A DNA stretch of 64,000 nucleotides from NCBI RefSeq assembly GCF_003634935.1, contig NZ_RBXO01000001.1, forward strand, positions 2,629,501-2,693,500, given 5' to 3'. Shown here piece after piece: positions 44,088 to 53,916 of this stretch. The position numbers and the translations under genes are program-made. The first letter of the stretch is position 1; each line of letters starts with the position of its first letter. This DNA comes from Saccharothrix australiensis (GTDB lineage Bacteria > Actinomycetota > Actinomycetes > Mycobacteriales > Pseudonocardiaceae). Under the pieces are notes generated by a model. The model was not told where the DNA came from, did not search any database, and saw only the letters and a list, made by a program, of their open reading frames with translations.

Positions 44088-46388
44088 TTGAGCCAGGACA
44101 TCGAACCCGCCGCGACGACGCAGCCCGTGCCCGCACGGCCTCCGTCGGCCACCAGGCGCGTGCGCGCAAGACTCGCCCGACGGATCACCGCCCAGCGGGC
44201 AGCCCCGGTCAAGCAGGTGCTGGAACCGCTGGCCGCGGTCCACCGCGACCTCCACCCCAAGGCCGACCTGGCGCTGCTCCAACACGCCTACGACGTGGCC
44301 GAGGAGAAGCACCGGCCCCAGCGGCGCAAGTCCGGCGACCCCTACATCACGCACCCGCTCGCGGTGGCGACGATCCTGGCCGAGCTGGGCATGGACACGA
44401 CCACCCTCGTGGCGGCGCTCCTGCACGACACCGTCGAGGACACCGACTACTCGTTGGACCAGCTGAAGGTCGACTTCGGCACCGAGGTGGCCCTCCTCGT
44501 GGACGGCGTCACCAAGCTGGACAAGGTCAAGCTGGGCGCGGCGGCCGAGGCGGAGACCATCCGCAAGATGGTCATCGCGATGGCCAAGGACCCGCGCGTG
44601 CTGGTCATCAAGCTGGCCGACCGCCTGCACAACATGCGGACGATGCGCTTCCTGCCGCCGGAGAAGCAGGCCCGCAAGGCGAGGGAGACGCTGGAGGTCC
44701 TGGCCCCGCTCGCCCACCGGCTCGGCATGGCCACGGTCAAGTGGGAGCTGGAGGACCTCGCCTTCGCGATCCTCCAGCCGAAGAAGTACGACGAGATCGT
44801 CCGCCTGGTGGCGAACCGCGCCCCGTCGCGGGACACCTACCTCAGCGGCGTGATCAACGAGCTGTCCGGGCAGCTGGAGGCCGCCCGGATCACGGCCAAG
44901 GTCGAGGGCAGGCCCAAGCACTACTACTCGATCCACCAGAAGATGATCGTGCGCGGCCGGGACTTCGACGACATCCACGACCTCGTGGGCGTGCGCATCC
45001 AGGTGGACGAGGTGCGCGACTGCTACGCGGCGATGGGCGTGGTGCACGCCCTGTGGCAGCCGATGCCGGGCCGGTTCAAGGACTACATCGCGCAGCCCCG
45101 GTTCGGGGTGTACCAGTCGCTGCACACCACGGTGATCGGCCCGGACGGCAAGCCGCTGGAAGTGCAGATCCGGACCTACGACATGCACCGCACGGCCGAG
45201 TACGGCATCGCGGCGCACTGGCGCTACAAGGAGACGCGCGGCACGCACAGCGGCAAGGGCGTCGAGGTCGACGAGATGGCGTGGATGCGCCAACTGCTGG
45301 ACTGGCAGCGGGAGGCGGCCGACCCCGGCGAGTTCCTGGAGTCGCTGCGGTTCGACCTCGCCGCGCGCGAGATCTTCGTCTTCACCCCCAAGGGCGACGT
45401 GGTGACCCTGCCGACCGGGTCCACGCCGGTCGACTTCGCCTACGCCGTGCACACCGAGGTGGGGCACCGGTGCATCGGCGCACGCGTGAACGGCCGCCTC
45501 GTCGCGCTGGAGCGGAAGCTGGAGAACGGCGAGGTCATCGAGATCTTCACCTCCAAGGCGGAGGGCGCGGGGCCGTCGCGGGACTGGCTGTCGTTCGCCG
45601 CCTCGCCGCGGGCCAAGGCGAAGATCAAGCAGTGGTTCGCGAAGGAGCGCAAGGAAGAGGCGATCGAGGTCGGCAAGGACGCCATCGCCAAGGAGGTGCG
45701 CCGGGTCGGGCTGCCGTTGCAGCGCCTGGTGTCCGCCGACTCGATGGGCGCGCTGTCCAAGGAGCTGCACTACCCCGACGTGTCGTCGCTGTACGCGGCG
45801 GTGGGGGAGGGGCACACCTCCGCGCGGCACGTCGTGCAGCGGCTGGTGGCCCAGCTCGGCGGGGTCGACCACGCGGAGGAGGAGCTGGCGGAGCGCTCCA
45901 CGCCGTCGACGGTGGCCCGGCGGCGGGTCACCGGTGACGCCGGGGTCATCGTCAAGGACGCCGCGGACGTGTGGGTCAAGCTCGCGCGGTGCTGCACGCC
46001 GGTTCCGGGCGACGACATCCTCGGGTTCGTCACGCGCGGGGGTGGTGTCTCGGTGCACCGCACCGACTGCACCAACGCCGACGAGCTGCTGAAGACGCCC
46101 GAGCGGCTGCTGGACGTGGAGTGGGCGCCCTCGTCGTCCTCGGTGTTCCTGGTCGCCATCCAGGTGGAGGCGCTGGACCGGCACCGGCTGCTGTCGGACG
46201 TGACGAAGGTGCTGGCGGACGAGAAGGTGAACATCCTCTCGGCGTCGGTGACGACGTCGCGGGATCGGGTCGCGGTCAGCCGGTTCTCCTTCGAGATGGG
46301 TGACCCCAAGCACCTCGGGCACGTGCTGAAGGCGGTGCGGAGCGTGGAAGGGGTGTATGACGTGTACCGGGTGACTTCTGCTTCTTGA
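44088..46388 (+). CDS. rel: Bifunctional (p)ppGpp synthetase/hydrolase (RelA/SpoT, Rel)
   Basis: A 766-residue stringent-response enzyme. The hydrolase HD domain has [20 protein letters not shown] and [11 protein letters not shown] (H89, H113-D114). The synthetase domain has [40 protein letters not shown] and [20 protein letters not shown]. The TGS domain is [20 protein letters not shown], and a C-terminal CC/zinc-finger part ([20 protein letters not shown]) and ACT domain ([20 protein letters not shown]) follow. Both activities should be intact. TTG 44088 follows GAGGAG at 6 nt. It makes and degrades (p)ppGpp under amino acid starvation. Confidence 0.96.
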   Translation: MSQDIEPAATTQPVPARPPSATRRVRARLARRITAQRAAPVKQVLEPLAAVHRDLHPKADLALLQHAYDVAEEKHRPQRRKSGDPYITHPLAVATILAELGMDTTTLVAALLHDTVEDTDYSLDQLKVDFGTEVALLVDGVTKLDKVKLGAAAEAETIRKMVIAMAKDPRVLVIKLADRLHNMRTMRFLPPEKQARKARETLEVLAPLAHRLGMATVKWELEDLAFAILQPKKYDEIVRLVANRAPSRDTYLSGVINELSGQLEAARITAKVEGRPKHYYSIHQKMIVRGRDFDDIHDLVGVRIQVDEVRDCYAAMGVVHALWQPMPGRFKDYIAQPRFGVYQSLHTTVIGPDGKPLEVQIRTYDMHRTAEYGIAAHWRYKETRGTHSGKGVEVDEMAWMRQLLDWQREAADPGEFLESLRFDLAAREIFVFTPKGDVVTLPTGSTPVDFAYAVHTEVGHRCIGARVNGRLVALERKLENGEVIEIFTSKAEGAGPSRDWLSFAASPRAKAKIKQWFAKERKEEAIEVGKDAIAKEVRRVGLPLQRLVSADSMGALSKELHYPDVSSLYAAVGEGHTSARHVVQRLVAQLGGVDHAEEELAERSTPSTVARRRVTGDAGVIVKDAADVWVKLARCCTPVPGDDILGFVTRGGGVSVHRTDCTNADELLKTPERLLDVEWAPSSSSVFLVAIQVEALDRHRLLSDVTKVLADEKVNILSASVTTSRDRVAVSRFSFEMGDPKHLGHVLKAVRSVEGVYDVYRVTSAS

Positions 46389-46521
46389 GAATTCGGTGCG
46401 GCGCCGAAGGGTGTCGAAGCGATAAAAGCAAAAGCGGCGCTCGCCGCTGGGCAGGCCGCCGGGGAGGAAAAGCTCAAGGGCGTCGTGTTCTTCCCGTATG
46501 GCCTGTCGAAGACCACCACCG

Positions 46522-46568
46522 TTGTTCGGCCGGGTCAAGCGAAAAGCGTGCTTGACCTGGCCGAACAA
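46522..46568. repeat. 19-bp hairpin with loop GAAAAGCGT
   Basis: TTGTTCGGCCGGGTCAAGC (46522-46540) pairs with GCTTGACCTGGCCGAACAA (46550-46568) over 19 bp with one G-T; the 9-nt loop GAAAAGCGT is identical to the loop of the hairpin at 30773-30813 and one base different from that at 30648-30688, although the stems differ. Confidence 0.75.
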
Positions 46569-46762
46569 GCGCGGTTGCCCTGCGGGCAGGCCACACGGGG
46601 AGAACACGAGGGCACGGGTCTGTGCGGGTTGCGCGTCCAATGGGCTGGGTGCACGTGCAATTGCGCGTGCGATCGGGTTTGTCGTCGTGGCGTCAGTGAA
46701 ACGTCAGGCGTGGGTGGCAGGCTTCCTTTTGCCGGACGTGTGAGGGCGTCCAGTGGGGAAGA

Positions 46763-46805
46763 CGAAGGGGCCCCGCACTCCTCTCCCGAGTGCGGGGCCC
46801 CTTCG
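46763..46805. terminator. Strong terminator between rel and cyclophilin genes
   Basis: CGAAGGGGCCCCGCACT (46763 on) pairs perfectly with the complementary arm ending at 46805, an 18-bp stem with a short loop. It is placed to end the leftward cyclophilin transcript (20 nt beyond its stop) and could work in both directions. Confidence 0.85.
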
Positions 46806-46824
46806 CGTGCGTGCGCCGGGTCGG

Positions 46825-47688
46825 TCAGGCGACGCTGACCGATTCGAACTTCACTTCCTTGTTCGGCTTGCCGCCGCCCGGCGACGGGTCGAAGGAGCCG
46901 TCGTGGCCCGCTCGCGCGACCTCGTCGATCAGCTTCAGGCCGGCCTCGTCCACGCTGCCGAAGACCGTGTAGTTCGGTGGCAGCTGGGCGTCGCCGTAGA
47001 CGATGAAGAACTGGCTGCCGTTGGTGCCCTTCTGGGTCTCCTTGTCGGTGCCCGAGTTCGCCATCGCCAGGTAGCCGCGGCCGTAGGTCAGCTCCGGCCA
47101 GACCTCGTCGTCGAAGGCGTAGCCGGGGCCGCCGCTGCCCGAGCCCGTCGGGTCGCCGCACTGGAGCATCTGGAGGCCCTCGGTGCCGATGCGGTGGCAG
47201 GCGGTGCCGTCGTAGTAGCCCTGCTTGGCCAGGCTGACGAAGCTGTTCACCGTGCACGGCGCGAGCGAGCGGTCCAGGGTGAGCTTCAGTTCGCCGACGT
47301 TGGACTTGATGGTGGCCGCCGCGGTGCCGTTCGACGGGATGCCGGACGCCTCGGGCGCCTTCGTGCCCTCCTTCGCCGAACCCTCCTTCGCCGGGCGGTA
47401 CTCGCAGTTCACCGGGTCGGCGAGCGGGGTCGGCCGCTTGGGCAGGGCCTTGACCTCGGTCGGGATCTGGATCGGGGTGGGCGTCGTCGAGCTGCCCGCC
47501 GCGGCGTCGTCGCCGCCGCCGAAGTCGGTCGTCGCGATGAAGTACACACCGCCCGCGACCACGACCACGAGGGCCGCGGTCACGACCACGGCCAGGATCC
47601 GGCGCCGCTTCGCGCGCTCCGCCCTGCGGACGAGCTGGCGCTCCAGCTTCCGCTTGGCCTGCTCGCGGCGCTGCACGTTGGTCGGCAC
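46825..47688 (-). CDS. Membrane-anchored peptidyl-prolyl cis-trans isomerase (cyclophilin)
   Basis: A 287-residue cyclophilin-type isomerase that should help fold exported proteins on the outer face of the membrane. A basic N-terminus (QRREQAKRKLERQLVRRAER) and a TM (ILAVVVTAALVVVVAGGVYF) precede a linker and a catalytic domain with GQ-type blocks YYDGTACHRIGTEGLQMLQC, GRGYLAMANSGTDKETQKGT, NGSQFFIVYGDAQLPPNYTV and FGSVDEAGLKLIDEV. Start GTG 47688: GGGAGG lies 6 nt before it, whereas TTG 47694 would overlap the ribosome site. The position downstream of rel is conserved in actinobacteria. Confidence 0.92.
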   Translation of the reverse strand: MPTNVQRREQAKRKLERQLVRRAERAKRRRILAVVVTAALVVVVAGGVYFIATTDFGGGDDAAAGSSTTPTPIQIPTEVKALPKRPTPLADPVNCEYRPAKEGSAKEGTKAPEASGIPSNGTAAATIKSNVGELKLTLDRSLAPCTVNSFVSLAKQGYYDGTACHRIGTEGLQMLQCGDPTGSGSGGPGYAFDDEVWPELTYGRGYLAMANSGTDKETQKGTNGSQFFIVYGDAQLPPNYTVFGSVDEAGLKLIDEVARAGHDGSFDPSPGGGKPNKEVKFESVSVA

Positions 47689-47834
47689 CTGCAACCTCCC
47701 TGTTCTCGCGTCGACCGGCGACGATCGGTCAGCAGTCTAGGGGGCTCGTATATGGCCGGCGTCAGGCGGATAGGCTGGTCCTGAGGTCCACAGGCACTTG
47801 TTGCCATTCCGTTGCCGACGAGAGGTGTCCGCGC

Positions 47835-48533
47835 GTGCTGGTGATCGGGTTCCCCACCGGCGCCCTCCAGGCCAACTGCTTCCTGCTGGCCCCGGAGGCG
47901 GGTGGGCCGTGCGTGGTGGTCGACCCCGGCCAGGACGCGGCCGAGCCGATCGCCGAGGCGCTGCGGGAGCACCGCTTGTCGCCGGTCGCCGTGCTGCTCA
48001 CGCACGGTCACTTCGACCACGCCTTCTCCGTCGCGCCGGTCTGCGACGGCAACGACGTACCCGCGTGGATCCACCCCGACGACCGCGAGCTGCTGTCGGA
48101 CCCGCTGAAGGGCATCAGCGCCGAGTCGCGCGCGTTCTTCGGCGGGAACCTGGAGATGCGCGAGCCGCGCGAGGTGCGCGAGCTGACCGACGCGGCCGAA
48201 CTGGACCTGGCGGGGTTGCGGCTGACCGTCGACCACACACCGGGCCATACCGGCGGGTCGGTGATGTTCCGCGCCGGCACCGAGGAGGGCGGACGGCTCG
48301 TGCTGTCCGGCGACACCCTCTTCGCCGGCTCCATCGGACGCACCGACCTGCCGGGTGGCGACCACCGCGCGATGCTGACGTCACTGCGCACGAAGGTGTT
48401 GACGTTGCACGACGACACGGTGGTCCTGCCCGGCCACGGGCCCACGACGACCATCGGCCGTGAGCGCGTGAGCAACCCGTTCCTGCTGGAACTGGGCGAC
48501 GACGCGCCCGCCGCACCGCACCGAGGACTGTAG
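47835..48533 (+). CDS. MBL-fold metallo-hydrolase (glyoxalase II-like)
   Basis: A 232-residue metallo-beta-lactamase-fold hydrolase. The zinc motif is [12 protein letters not shown] (HxHxDH), with the later ligands in [35 protein letters not shown] (Asp bridge) and [13 protein letters not shown]. This is the pattern of hydroxyacylglutathione hydrolase-like proteins of actinobacteria, which may act on mycothiol conjugates. GTG 47835 follows GAGAGG. hisS begins only 5 nt after its stop, so the pair is co-transcribed, as in related genomes. Confidence 0.92.
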   Translation: MLVIGFPTGALQANCFLLAPEAGGPCVVVDPGQDAAEPIAEALREHRLSPVAVLLTHGHFDHAFSVAPVCDGNDVPAWIHPDDRELLSDPLKGISAESRAFFGGNLEMREPREVRELTDAAELDLAGLRLTVDHTPGHTGGSVMFRAGTEEGGRLVLSGDTLFAGSIGRTDLPGGDHRAMLTSLRTKVLTLHDDTVVLPGHGPTTTIGRERVSNPFLLELGDDAPAAPHRGL

Positions 48534-48538
48534 AAACC

Positions 48539-49801
48539 GTGACCGCGTTCTCCGCGCCCAAGGGTGTTCCCGACTACTTCCCGCCCACCTCCGCCACGTT
48601 CCTGGCCGTCCGCGAGACCCTGGTGGACTCCGCGCGCCGCGCCGGGTACGGCTACGTCGAGCTGCCCGTCTTCGAGGACACCGCGCTGTTCGCGCGCGGC
48701 GTCGGCGAGTCCACCGACGTGGTCTCGAAGGAGATGTACACGTTCACCGACCGCGGCGGGCGGTCGATCACGCTGCGCCCCGAGGGCACGGCGGGCGTGA
48801 TGCGGGCCGTCATCGAGCACGGCCTCGACCAGGGCCAGCTGCCGGTGAAGCTCGCCTACGCCGGCCAGTTCTTCCGCGCCGAGCAGCCCCAGGCGGGCCG
48901 CTACCGGCAGTTCCACCAGGTCGGCGTCGAGGCGATCGGCGTGGACGACCCGGCGCTGGACGCCGAGGTGATCGCGGTCGGCGACGAGGCGTTCCGCCGG
49001 ATGGGCCTCACCGGCTACCGGCTGGAGCTGACGTCGCTGGGCGACTCGTCGGACCGGCCCGCGTACCGGGAGCGGCTCCAGGCGTTCCTGGCCGGGCTGC
49101 CGCTGGACGCCGAGACGCGCCGGCGGGCCGAGATCAACCCGCTGCGGGTGCTGGACGACAAGCGCCCCGAGGTGCGGGCGATGGTGGACGCCGCGCCGCT
49201 CATGCGCGACCACCTGTCCGACGCGTCGCGCGCCCACTACGAGCAGGTCAAGGGCTACCTGGACGACCTGGGCGTGAAGTACGTCGAGAACCCGCGGATG
49301 GTGCGCGGCCTGGACTACTACACCAAGACGTGCTTCGAGTTCGTCCACGACGGCCTGGGCGCGCAGTCCGCGATCGGCGGCGGCGGCCGGTACGACGGGC
49401 TGATGGAGCAGCTGGGCGGCCGGCCGCTGTCCGGGGTCGGGTTCGGCCTCGGCGTGGACCGGACCCTGCTGGCGTGCCAGGTGGAGGGCGTGCGGCCGGG
49501 TGACGTGTCGCGGTGCGACGTGTACGGCGTGCCGCTGGGCGAGGCCGCGAAGGCGCGGCTGGTGGCGCTGTCGGCGTCGCTGCGCGCGGCGGGCGTGCGG
49601 TTCGACCTCGCCTACGGCGGCAAGGGGCTCAAGGGCGCGATGAAGGGCGCCGACCGGTCCGGCGCGCGGTTCGCGCTGGTGCTGGGCGAGCGGGACATCG
49701 AGGCGGGCGTCGTGCAGCTCAAGGAGCTGGCGACCGGCGACCAGCGCGAGGTGCCGCTGGCGGACGTGCTGATCTCGGTGCGGGAGGCGTTGGGCCGGTG
49801 A
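48539..49801 (+). CDS. hisS: Histidyl-tRNA synthetase
   Basis: A 420-residue class II synthetase charging tRNA-His. Motif 1 region ([20 protein letters not shown]), motif 2 ([20 protein letters not shown] and [20 protein letters not shown]), the His-specific blocks [12 protein letters not shown] and [12 protein letters not shown], motif 3 ([13 protein letters not shown]) and the C-terminal anticodon-binding domain ([20 protein letters not shown]) are all present. GTG 48539. Its stop overlaps the next gene (GTGA). Confidence 0.96.
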   Translation: MTAFSAPKGVPDYFPPTSATFLAVRETLVDSARRAGYGYVELPVFEDTALFARGVGESTDVVSKEMYTFTDRGGRSITLRPEGTAGVMRAVIEHGLDQGQLPVKLAYAGQFFRAEQPQAGRYRQFHQVGVEAIGVDDPALDAEVIAVGDEAFRRMGLTGYRLELTSLGDSSDRPAYRERLQAFLAGLPLDAETRRRAEINPLRVLDDKRPEVRAMVDAAPLMRDHLSDASRAHYEQVKGYLDDLGVKYVENPRMVRGLDYYTKTCFEFVHDGLGAQSAIGGGGRYDGLMEQLGGRPLSGVGFGLGVDRTLLACQVEGVRPGDVSRCDVYGVPLGEAAKARLVALSASLRAAGVRFDLAYGGKGLKGAMKGADRSGARFALVLGERDIEAGVVQLKELATGDQREVPLADVLISVREALGR

Positions 49802-50421
49802 GCGAGCGCATCCCCCTCGACCTGATGGAGCCGGCCGCGGTGCGCAAGCGCGCCCGGACGGTCGGCATCGGCGCGCTGATCGTGGCCGCCGCCTTCGGCG
49901 GGTTGCTGGGGCTGCTCGCGGGCCGCACGGCCGGCGTGGTGGCGGCGGCCGTGGTCGGTGTGCCGCTGCTGCTGCTGGCGTGGTCGGAGGCGCGGCGGCG
50001 GGTGTGGCTGGAGGGCCACGTCCTGTCCGTGCGCGCCTTCGGCACGCGTTCGGTGGACCTGCGCACCGCCGACCAGCTCGACCTGCTGGTGACCGACATG
50101 CGCGGCAGCCGCACGGTGGGGTTGTTCGTGCGCGGCGGCGGCAAGGCGATCAACCTGGCGCTGGCCGTCTACGCCGGTGTCGGCGGGCGCGAGCAGGGCG
50201 TGTTCGGGCTGCGGAAGCTGGCCGACGTGCTGGCCGGGCGCGGTGACGCGCCGGGGCTGGTGTTCTCCGAGCTGCTGGTCGCCCAGCTGCGGGCGGAGGC
50301 GCGGGGGCTGGCGGCGGCGGACCGGCCGCTGTACCAGCTCGGGTCGCTCGCGCCGTCGGGTCGGCTGGCGCAGAAGCTGAACCCGGACGCGATCTCGCGG
50401 TTCGTGTCGACGTTGGACTGA
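49798..50421 (+). CDS. Conserved actinobacterial membrane protein downstream of hisS
   Basis: A 207-residue protein with a hydrophobic hairpin ([20 protein letters not shown] and [20 protein letters not shown]) followed by a cytosolic domain of about 130 residues ([40 protein letters not shown]). The start of the soluble part resembles a bacterial PH-like fold. GTG 49798 overlaps the hisS stop by 4 nt. Such proteins follow hisS in several actinobacteria, but no function is known to me. Confidence 0.75.
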   Translation: MSERIPLDLMEPAAVRKRARTVGIGALIVAAAFGGLLGLLAGRTAGVVAAAVVGVPLLLLAWSEARRRVWLEGHVLSVRAFGTRSVDLRTADQLDLLVTDMRGSRTVGLFVRGGGKAINLALAVYAGVGGREQGVFGLRKLADVLAGRGDAPGLVFSELLVAQLRAEARGLAAADRPLYQLGSLAPSGRLAQKLNPDAISRFVSTLD

Positions 50422-50556
50422 CCACCGGGCGCGCCCGCCCGAGCCGCTGCGCGCGGGTGGGCCTGCCGGTCGTCGGGCCGTGCCGGGGTCGACCCGGTCG
50501 TGGCGTCCTCGCCGGGGGAGCCGCCCGCCGCGACCCGGTCGTCGGGGTGGGTCGGT

Positions 50557-51420
50557 TCAGTCGTCGGGCAGGCCCCACGTGCCCTTCGGCGGCTGCGGGG
50601 ACTGGGTGGCGGTGGCGTCGGTCGTCGCGGGCGTACCGCCGATGAACCTGACCAGCGACTCGTCGTGCTCCACCCGACCGGGGAACGGGTCGCTCGCGGT
50701 GCGCCTGCTCAGGTCCGGCACGGGCAGCTCCACGTGCGAGCCGAGCAGGACGAAGTTGCCGAACCGCCGTCCCCGGAACACCGCGGGCTCGGCCACGACG
50801 CACACGTGCGGGAACACCGCCCGCACGGTCGCCGCCTGGGCCTTCGCGAACTTCAGCGCGCCGCCGTCGCCGATGTTCGCCGCGTAGATGCCGCCGCCGC
50901 GCAGGGTGCGCGCCGCGAGCGACACGAACTCGACCGACGTCAGGTGCGCCGGCGTGCGCGCGCCCGCGAACACGTCGGTCACCACCAGGTCGAACGTGTC
51001 CTCCGGCGCTTTCGCCAGCACCGCGCGGGCGTCGCCGTTGCGGATCTTCACCCGCCACGTGCGGTCCAGCGGGAGCAGGCCCCGGACCAGGTCGATCAGG
51101 GCGGCGTCGACCTCCACGACCTGCTGCGTCGACCGGGGGCGGGTGTCGGCGATGTACCGCGGCAGCGACAGCGCGCCGCCGCCCAGGTGCAGGGCGCGGA
51201 TCGGTTCGTCGTCGGGCGCGACGAGGTCGGCGACGTGGGCGATCCGGCGGACGTACTCGAACTCCAGGTGCCGGGGGTCGTCCAGGTCCACGTGGGACTG
51301 CGGGGTGCCGTTGAGGTGCAGCGTCCACGCGCGCGGCACGTCCGGGTCGGGGACGAGTTCCGCGATGCCCGAGTCGACCTCCCTCGTGACGGTCTCGTCG
51401 GCCTTCCGGGTGCGTCCCAC
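50557..51420 (-). CDS. Spermidine synthase-like methyltransferase-fold protein
   Basis: A 287-residue protein of the SpeE-like group often annotated spermidine synthase in actinobacteria. LHLNGTPQSHVDLDDPRHLE is the N-terminal SpeE signature, RALHLGGGALSLPRYIADTR the nucleotide-type glycine motif I, QQVVEVDAALIDL the acidic end of strand 2 and FDLVVTDVFAGARTP the active-site loop. The aminopropyl-acceptor residues are not all clear, so true polyamine synthesis is doubtful. GTG 51420 is 7 nt after the YibE/F stop; the two form an operon. Confidence 0.82.
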   Translation of the reverse strand: MGRTRKADETVTREVDSGIAELVPDPDVPRAWTLHLNGTPQSHVDLDDPRHLEFEYVRRIAHVADLVAPDDEPIRALHLGGGALSLPRYIADTRPRSTQQVVEVDAALIDLVRGLLPLDRTWRVKIRNGDARAVLAKAPEDTFDLVVTDVFAGARTPAHLTSVEFVSLAARTLRGGGIYAANIGDGGALKFAKAQAATVRAVFPHVCVVAEPAVFRGRRFGNFVLLGSHVELPVPDLSRRTASDPFPGRVEHDESLVRFIGGTPATTDATATQSPQPPKGTWGLPDD

Positions 51421-51427
51421 CCCCCGA

Positions 51428-53080
51428 TTATCCCGGTGGCGTCCCGGTGCGTCCGCCCCGGTCGGTCCGGCGCGGTGCGGCGTCGGCCGGATCGGCGTGC
51501 CGCCGGTCGGGACGGCGCCACGGGCCCTTGGCCGGGTCGTACCCCGTGCGCAAATCCCCGGTCATCCGCGACCACTGCTCCGGGCGGTCGGCCTGCCGTT
51601 CGGCGGAGCGCCGCGCGGGGGGTTCGGCGGTCCGGTCGGCAGGGCGCTTCGCGGTGCGTTCGGCGGTGCGCGCGGTGGCGCGCCGGGTCGGCTGCGCGTC
51701 GGTGCCGTCGGTGTCGTCGGTGTCGTCGGTGTCGTCGGTGTCGTCGCGGGCGGCGCGGTCGGCGTGGTCCTCGGGCTCGTCGTGGTGCGCCGGCACGTCC
51801 TCCCGGCCGGCGACGAACGCGGCCAGCGCCGTGGTGATCGGCACGGCCGCCACCAGGCCGATGCTGCCGACGAGCGTGCGCACGACCTCCTGCGCCACCT
51901 GCTGCGCGGTCAGGATCTCGCCGAGGTCCCGGCCCGACAGCGAGAACGCCAGCAGCAGCGGGAGCGCCGTGCCCGCGTACGCCATGACCAGCGTGTTCAC
52001 CACCGACGACAGGTGGTCGCGCCCGATCCGCGACCCGGCCGCGTACAGCTCGCGGAACCCGAGGGACGGGTTGGCGCGCCGCAGCTCCCACACCGCGCTG
52101 GTCTGGGTCACCGTCACGTCGTCCAGGACGCCCAGCGCGCCGATGATCGTGCCCGCGAGCAGCAGCCCGCGCGTGTCGACGTCGTGCCCGAGCAGCGACA
52201 CCAGGTTCGCGGTGTCCTGGTCGAGGCCCGTGAGCTTGCCGAACGCCGTGAACGCCACGCCCAGCGCGCCGATCAGGGCGAGGCTCACCAGCGTGCCCAG
52301 CACCGCCGCGGACGTGCGCGCGGACACGCCGTGCGTCACGTACAGCACCACGAACATGATCAGCCCGGCGCCGACCACGGCGACGGTCACCGGGTCCTCG
52401 CCGGCGACGATCGAGGGCAGCACGAACAGCACCAGGATGGCGAAGCTCAGCGCGAGCGCGCCCAGCGCCGCCAGCCCGCGCCACCGCCCGAGCAGCAGCA
52501 CGGCCGCGATGAACAGCACCGCCAGCAGCAGCATCGGCGCGCCGCGCTGGAAGTCGGCGAGCTGGTAGGAGTGGCTCGCCGCCGGGTCGCCGCCGCCGAA
52601 GGACAGGACCACCGCGTCGCCCACCGCGAACGACGGGGAGGACGCCTGGTCCGGCACGGGCACCCGCACTTCGCGCCCGGCCGCCGCGCCGTCGCTCATC
52701 CGCACCGTGACCAGCACGCACCCGGACTGGCCCGGCTGGTCGGCGTCCGGTCCGCACCCGCCGCGCGCCACGGCCGTCACGTCGCCGCGCACGGGGACCT
52801 GCGTGAGGCCGGCGTCCGCGCCGGTGGGCTGGTCGTGCCCGAACGGGTACAGCAGCAGCGCGCCCACCACGGTGGCCAGCACCAGCGGCAGCAGCAGGAC
52901 CAGGAGCAGCTTGCGCACCGGCGCGGAGGCGGGCCCGGTGGGGTGCCCGTGCCCGTGCCCATGCCCGTGGCCGTGCGCGGTGATCAGGTCCTTGGCTCGC
53001 ACCAGCACATACTGCCCGATCGCGGGTGGTGGCGGGTCCGGTTCGCGGCCCCGGCGGCCCGCCCGTCCCCGATCATCCAC
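51428..53080 (-). CDS. YibE/F family membrane protein
   Basis: A 550-residue multi-TM protein of the YibE/F family. TM1 (LLLVLLLPLVLATVVGALLL) is followed by a ~100-residue extracytoplasmic domain with a Cys pair (RGGCGPDADQPGQSGCVLVT). About seven TMs follow, including LLLAVLFIAAVLLLGRWRGL, the signature GALGVLDDVTVTQTSAVWEL and GRDHLSSVVNTLVMAYAGTA. Before TM1 is a HGHGHGHGH run that could bind metal. After the last TM comes a long polar tail with DDTDDTDDTDD repeats and Arg/Asp-rich sequence. The GTG at 53080 is the furthest upstream start and lacks a ribosome site; the true start may be closer to the His run. Transport function unknown. Confidence 0.8.
   Translation of the reverse strand: MDDRGRAGRRGREPDPPPPAIGQYVLVRAKDLITAHGHGHGHGHGHPTGPASAPVRKLLLVLLLPLVLATVVGALLLYPFGHDQPTGADAGLTQVPVRGDVTAVARGGCGPDADQPGQSGCVLVTVRMSDGAAAGREVRVPVPDQASSPSFAVGDAVVLSFGGGDPAASHSYQLADFQRGAPMLLLAVLFIAAVLLLGRWRGLAALGALALSFAILVLFVLPSIVAGEDPVTVAVVGAGLIMFVVLYVTHGVSARTSAAVLGTLVSLALIGALGVAFTAFGKLTGLDQDTANLVSLLGHDVDTRGLLLAGTIIGALGVLDDVTVTQTSAVWELRRANPSLGFRELYAAGSRIGRDHLSSVVNTLVMAYAGTALPLLLAFSLSGRDLGEILTAQQVAQEVVRTLVGSIGLVAAVPITTALAAFVAGREDVPAHHDEPEDHADRAARDDTDDTDDTDDTDGTDAQPTRRATARTAERTAKRPADRTAEPPARRSAERQADRPEQWSRMTGDLRTGYDPAKGPWRRPDRRHADPADAAPRRTDRGGRTGTPPG
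51701..51746 (-). repeat. 9-bp tandem repeats encoding DDT
   Basis: GTGTCGTCG units repeated about four to five times, encoding the Asp-Asp-Thr run in the cytoplasmic tail of the YibE/F protein. A second short run, at about 52945-52978, encodes the His-Gly repeats of its N-terminus. Confidence 0.85.
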
Positions 53081-53146
53081 AGTGGAGGGTCCCGCGCGCG
53101 GGCGTCGGACGTCGCCGTCGGCGCGGGGTGGGGCGGATACCGCTGG

Positions 53147-53165
53147 GTGTCCGATAATCGGACAC
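53147..53165. promoter_or_regulatory. Perfect dyad GTGTCCGATAATCGGACAC, candidate operator
   Basis: A 19-bp perfect palindrome (9-bp arms around one base) in the 146-bp divergent region between the YibE/F gene and the nitroreductase, 62 bp before the nitroreductase start. Its outer arms are identical to those at 6648-6666. Confidence 0.7.
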
Positions 53166-53226
53166 TTCGGTGCGTATTTCGGGCCGGCTCTTCATCCCGC
53201 CGTGCGCCGGTGCCACAGTGCCTGGC

Positions 53227-53916
53227 GTGACGAACTGGACTCCCACCCACGGCCAGGACTTCGACCCGGTGCCCTACCGGCCCGAACGGATGCCGGTCGA
53301 GCGGTCCCTGCGCGCGGCGGCCGAGCTGCGCGCGCGCATGGCCGAGCGCCGCACGGTCCGCATGTTCTCCCCCGACCCCGTGCCGACGCAGGTGGTGCTG
53401 GACGCGATCGCCGTCGCCTCGACCGCGCCCAGCGGGGCGCACCAGCAGCCGTGGACCTTCGTCCGGGTGGTCGACGCCGAGGTGCGCAAGGCGATCCGGG
53501 CCGCCGCCGAGCACGAGGAGCGCATCTCCTACGGCGGCAGGCTGGGCGACGAGTGGCTGGAGGCGCTGCGCCCGCTGGGCACCGACGACGTCAAGCCGCA
53601 CCTCACCGACGCGCCGGAGCTGGTCGTCGTGTTCCAGCAGCGGTTCTACCTGGAGCCGGACGGCAGCAGCCGCAAGCACTACTACGTCGACGAGTCGGTG
53701 GGCATCGCGGTCGGGATGCTGCTCACGGCCCTGCACCTCGCGGGGCTCGCGGCGTTGACGCACACGCCGTCGCCGATGAAGTTCCTCGGCGAGGTGCTGG
53801 GCCGGCCGCGCAACGAGAAGGCGTTCGCGGTGATCCCGATCGGCTACCCGGCGGACGACTGCGTGGTGCCCAACCTGGTCCGCAAGACGCTGGACCAGGT
53901 GCTGGTCACCATCTGA
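53227..53916 (+). CDS. Nitroreductase family protein
   Basis: A 229-residue FMN-dependent reductase. AERRTVRMFSPDPVPTQVVL is the FMN phosphate-binding start, IAVASTAPSGAHQQPWTFVR the classic nitroreductase loop, VDESVGIAVGMLLTALHLAG the dimer helix and LGRPRNEKAFAVIPIGYPAD the C-terminal block. It resembles the iodotyrosine-deiodinase-like/BluB-adjacent branch (HTPSPMKFLGEVLGRP) rather than NfsB. Reduction of nitroaromatics, quinones or halogenated phenols is possible. GTG 53227, preceded by CACAGT that may be a -10 close to the start. Confidence 0.88.
   Translation: MTNWTPTHGQDFDPVPYRPERMPVERSLRAAAELRARMAERRTVRMFSPDPVPTQVVLDAIAVASTAPSGAHQQPWTFVRVVDAEVRKAIRAAAEHEERISYGGRLGDEWLEALRPLGTDDVKPHLTDAPELVVVFQQRFYLEPDGSSRKHYYVDESVGIAVGMLLTALHLAGLAALTHTPSPMKFLGEVLGRPRNEKAFAVIPIGYPADDCVVPNLVRKTLDQVLVTI

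Larger units (their letters stand above)
46389..46821. other. Non-coding region between rel and the cyclophilin gene
   Basis: About 430 bp between the rel stop and the convergent cyclophilin stop, with no ORF I support. It contains AGCGGCGCTCGCCGCT (a short palindrome near 46432, possible rel terminator), the long hairpin at 46522-46568, and the strong terminator at 46763-46805. Confidence 0.6.

Noticed and set aside
44019-46640. 873-codon minus-strand ORF over rel
   Set aside because: Shadow of rel; no domain, and it crosses the rel promoter.
46485-46838. Small plus-strand ORF between rel and cyclophilin
   Set aside because: It runs through the long hairpin and terminator; composition unlike protein.
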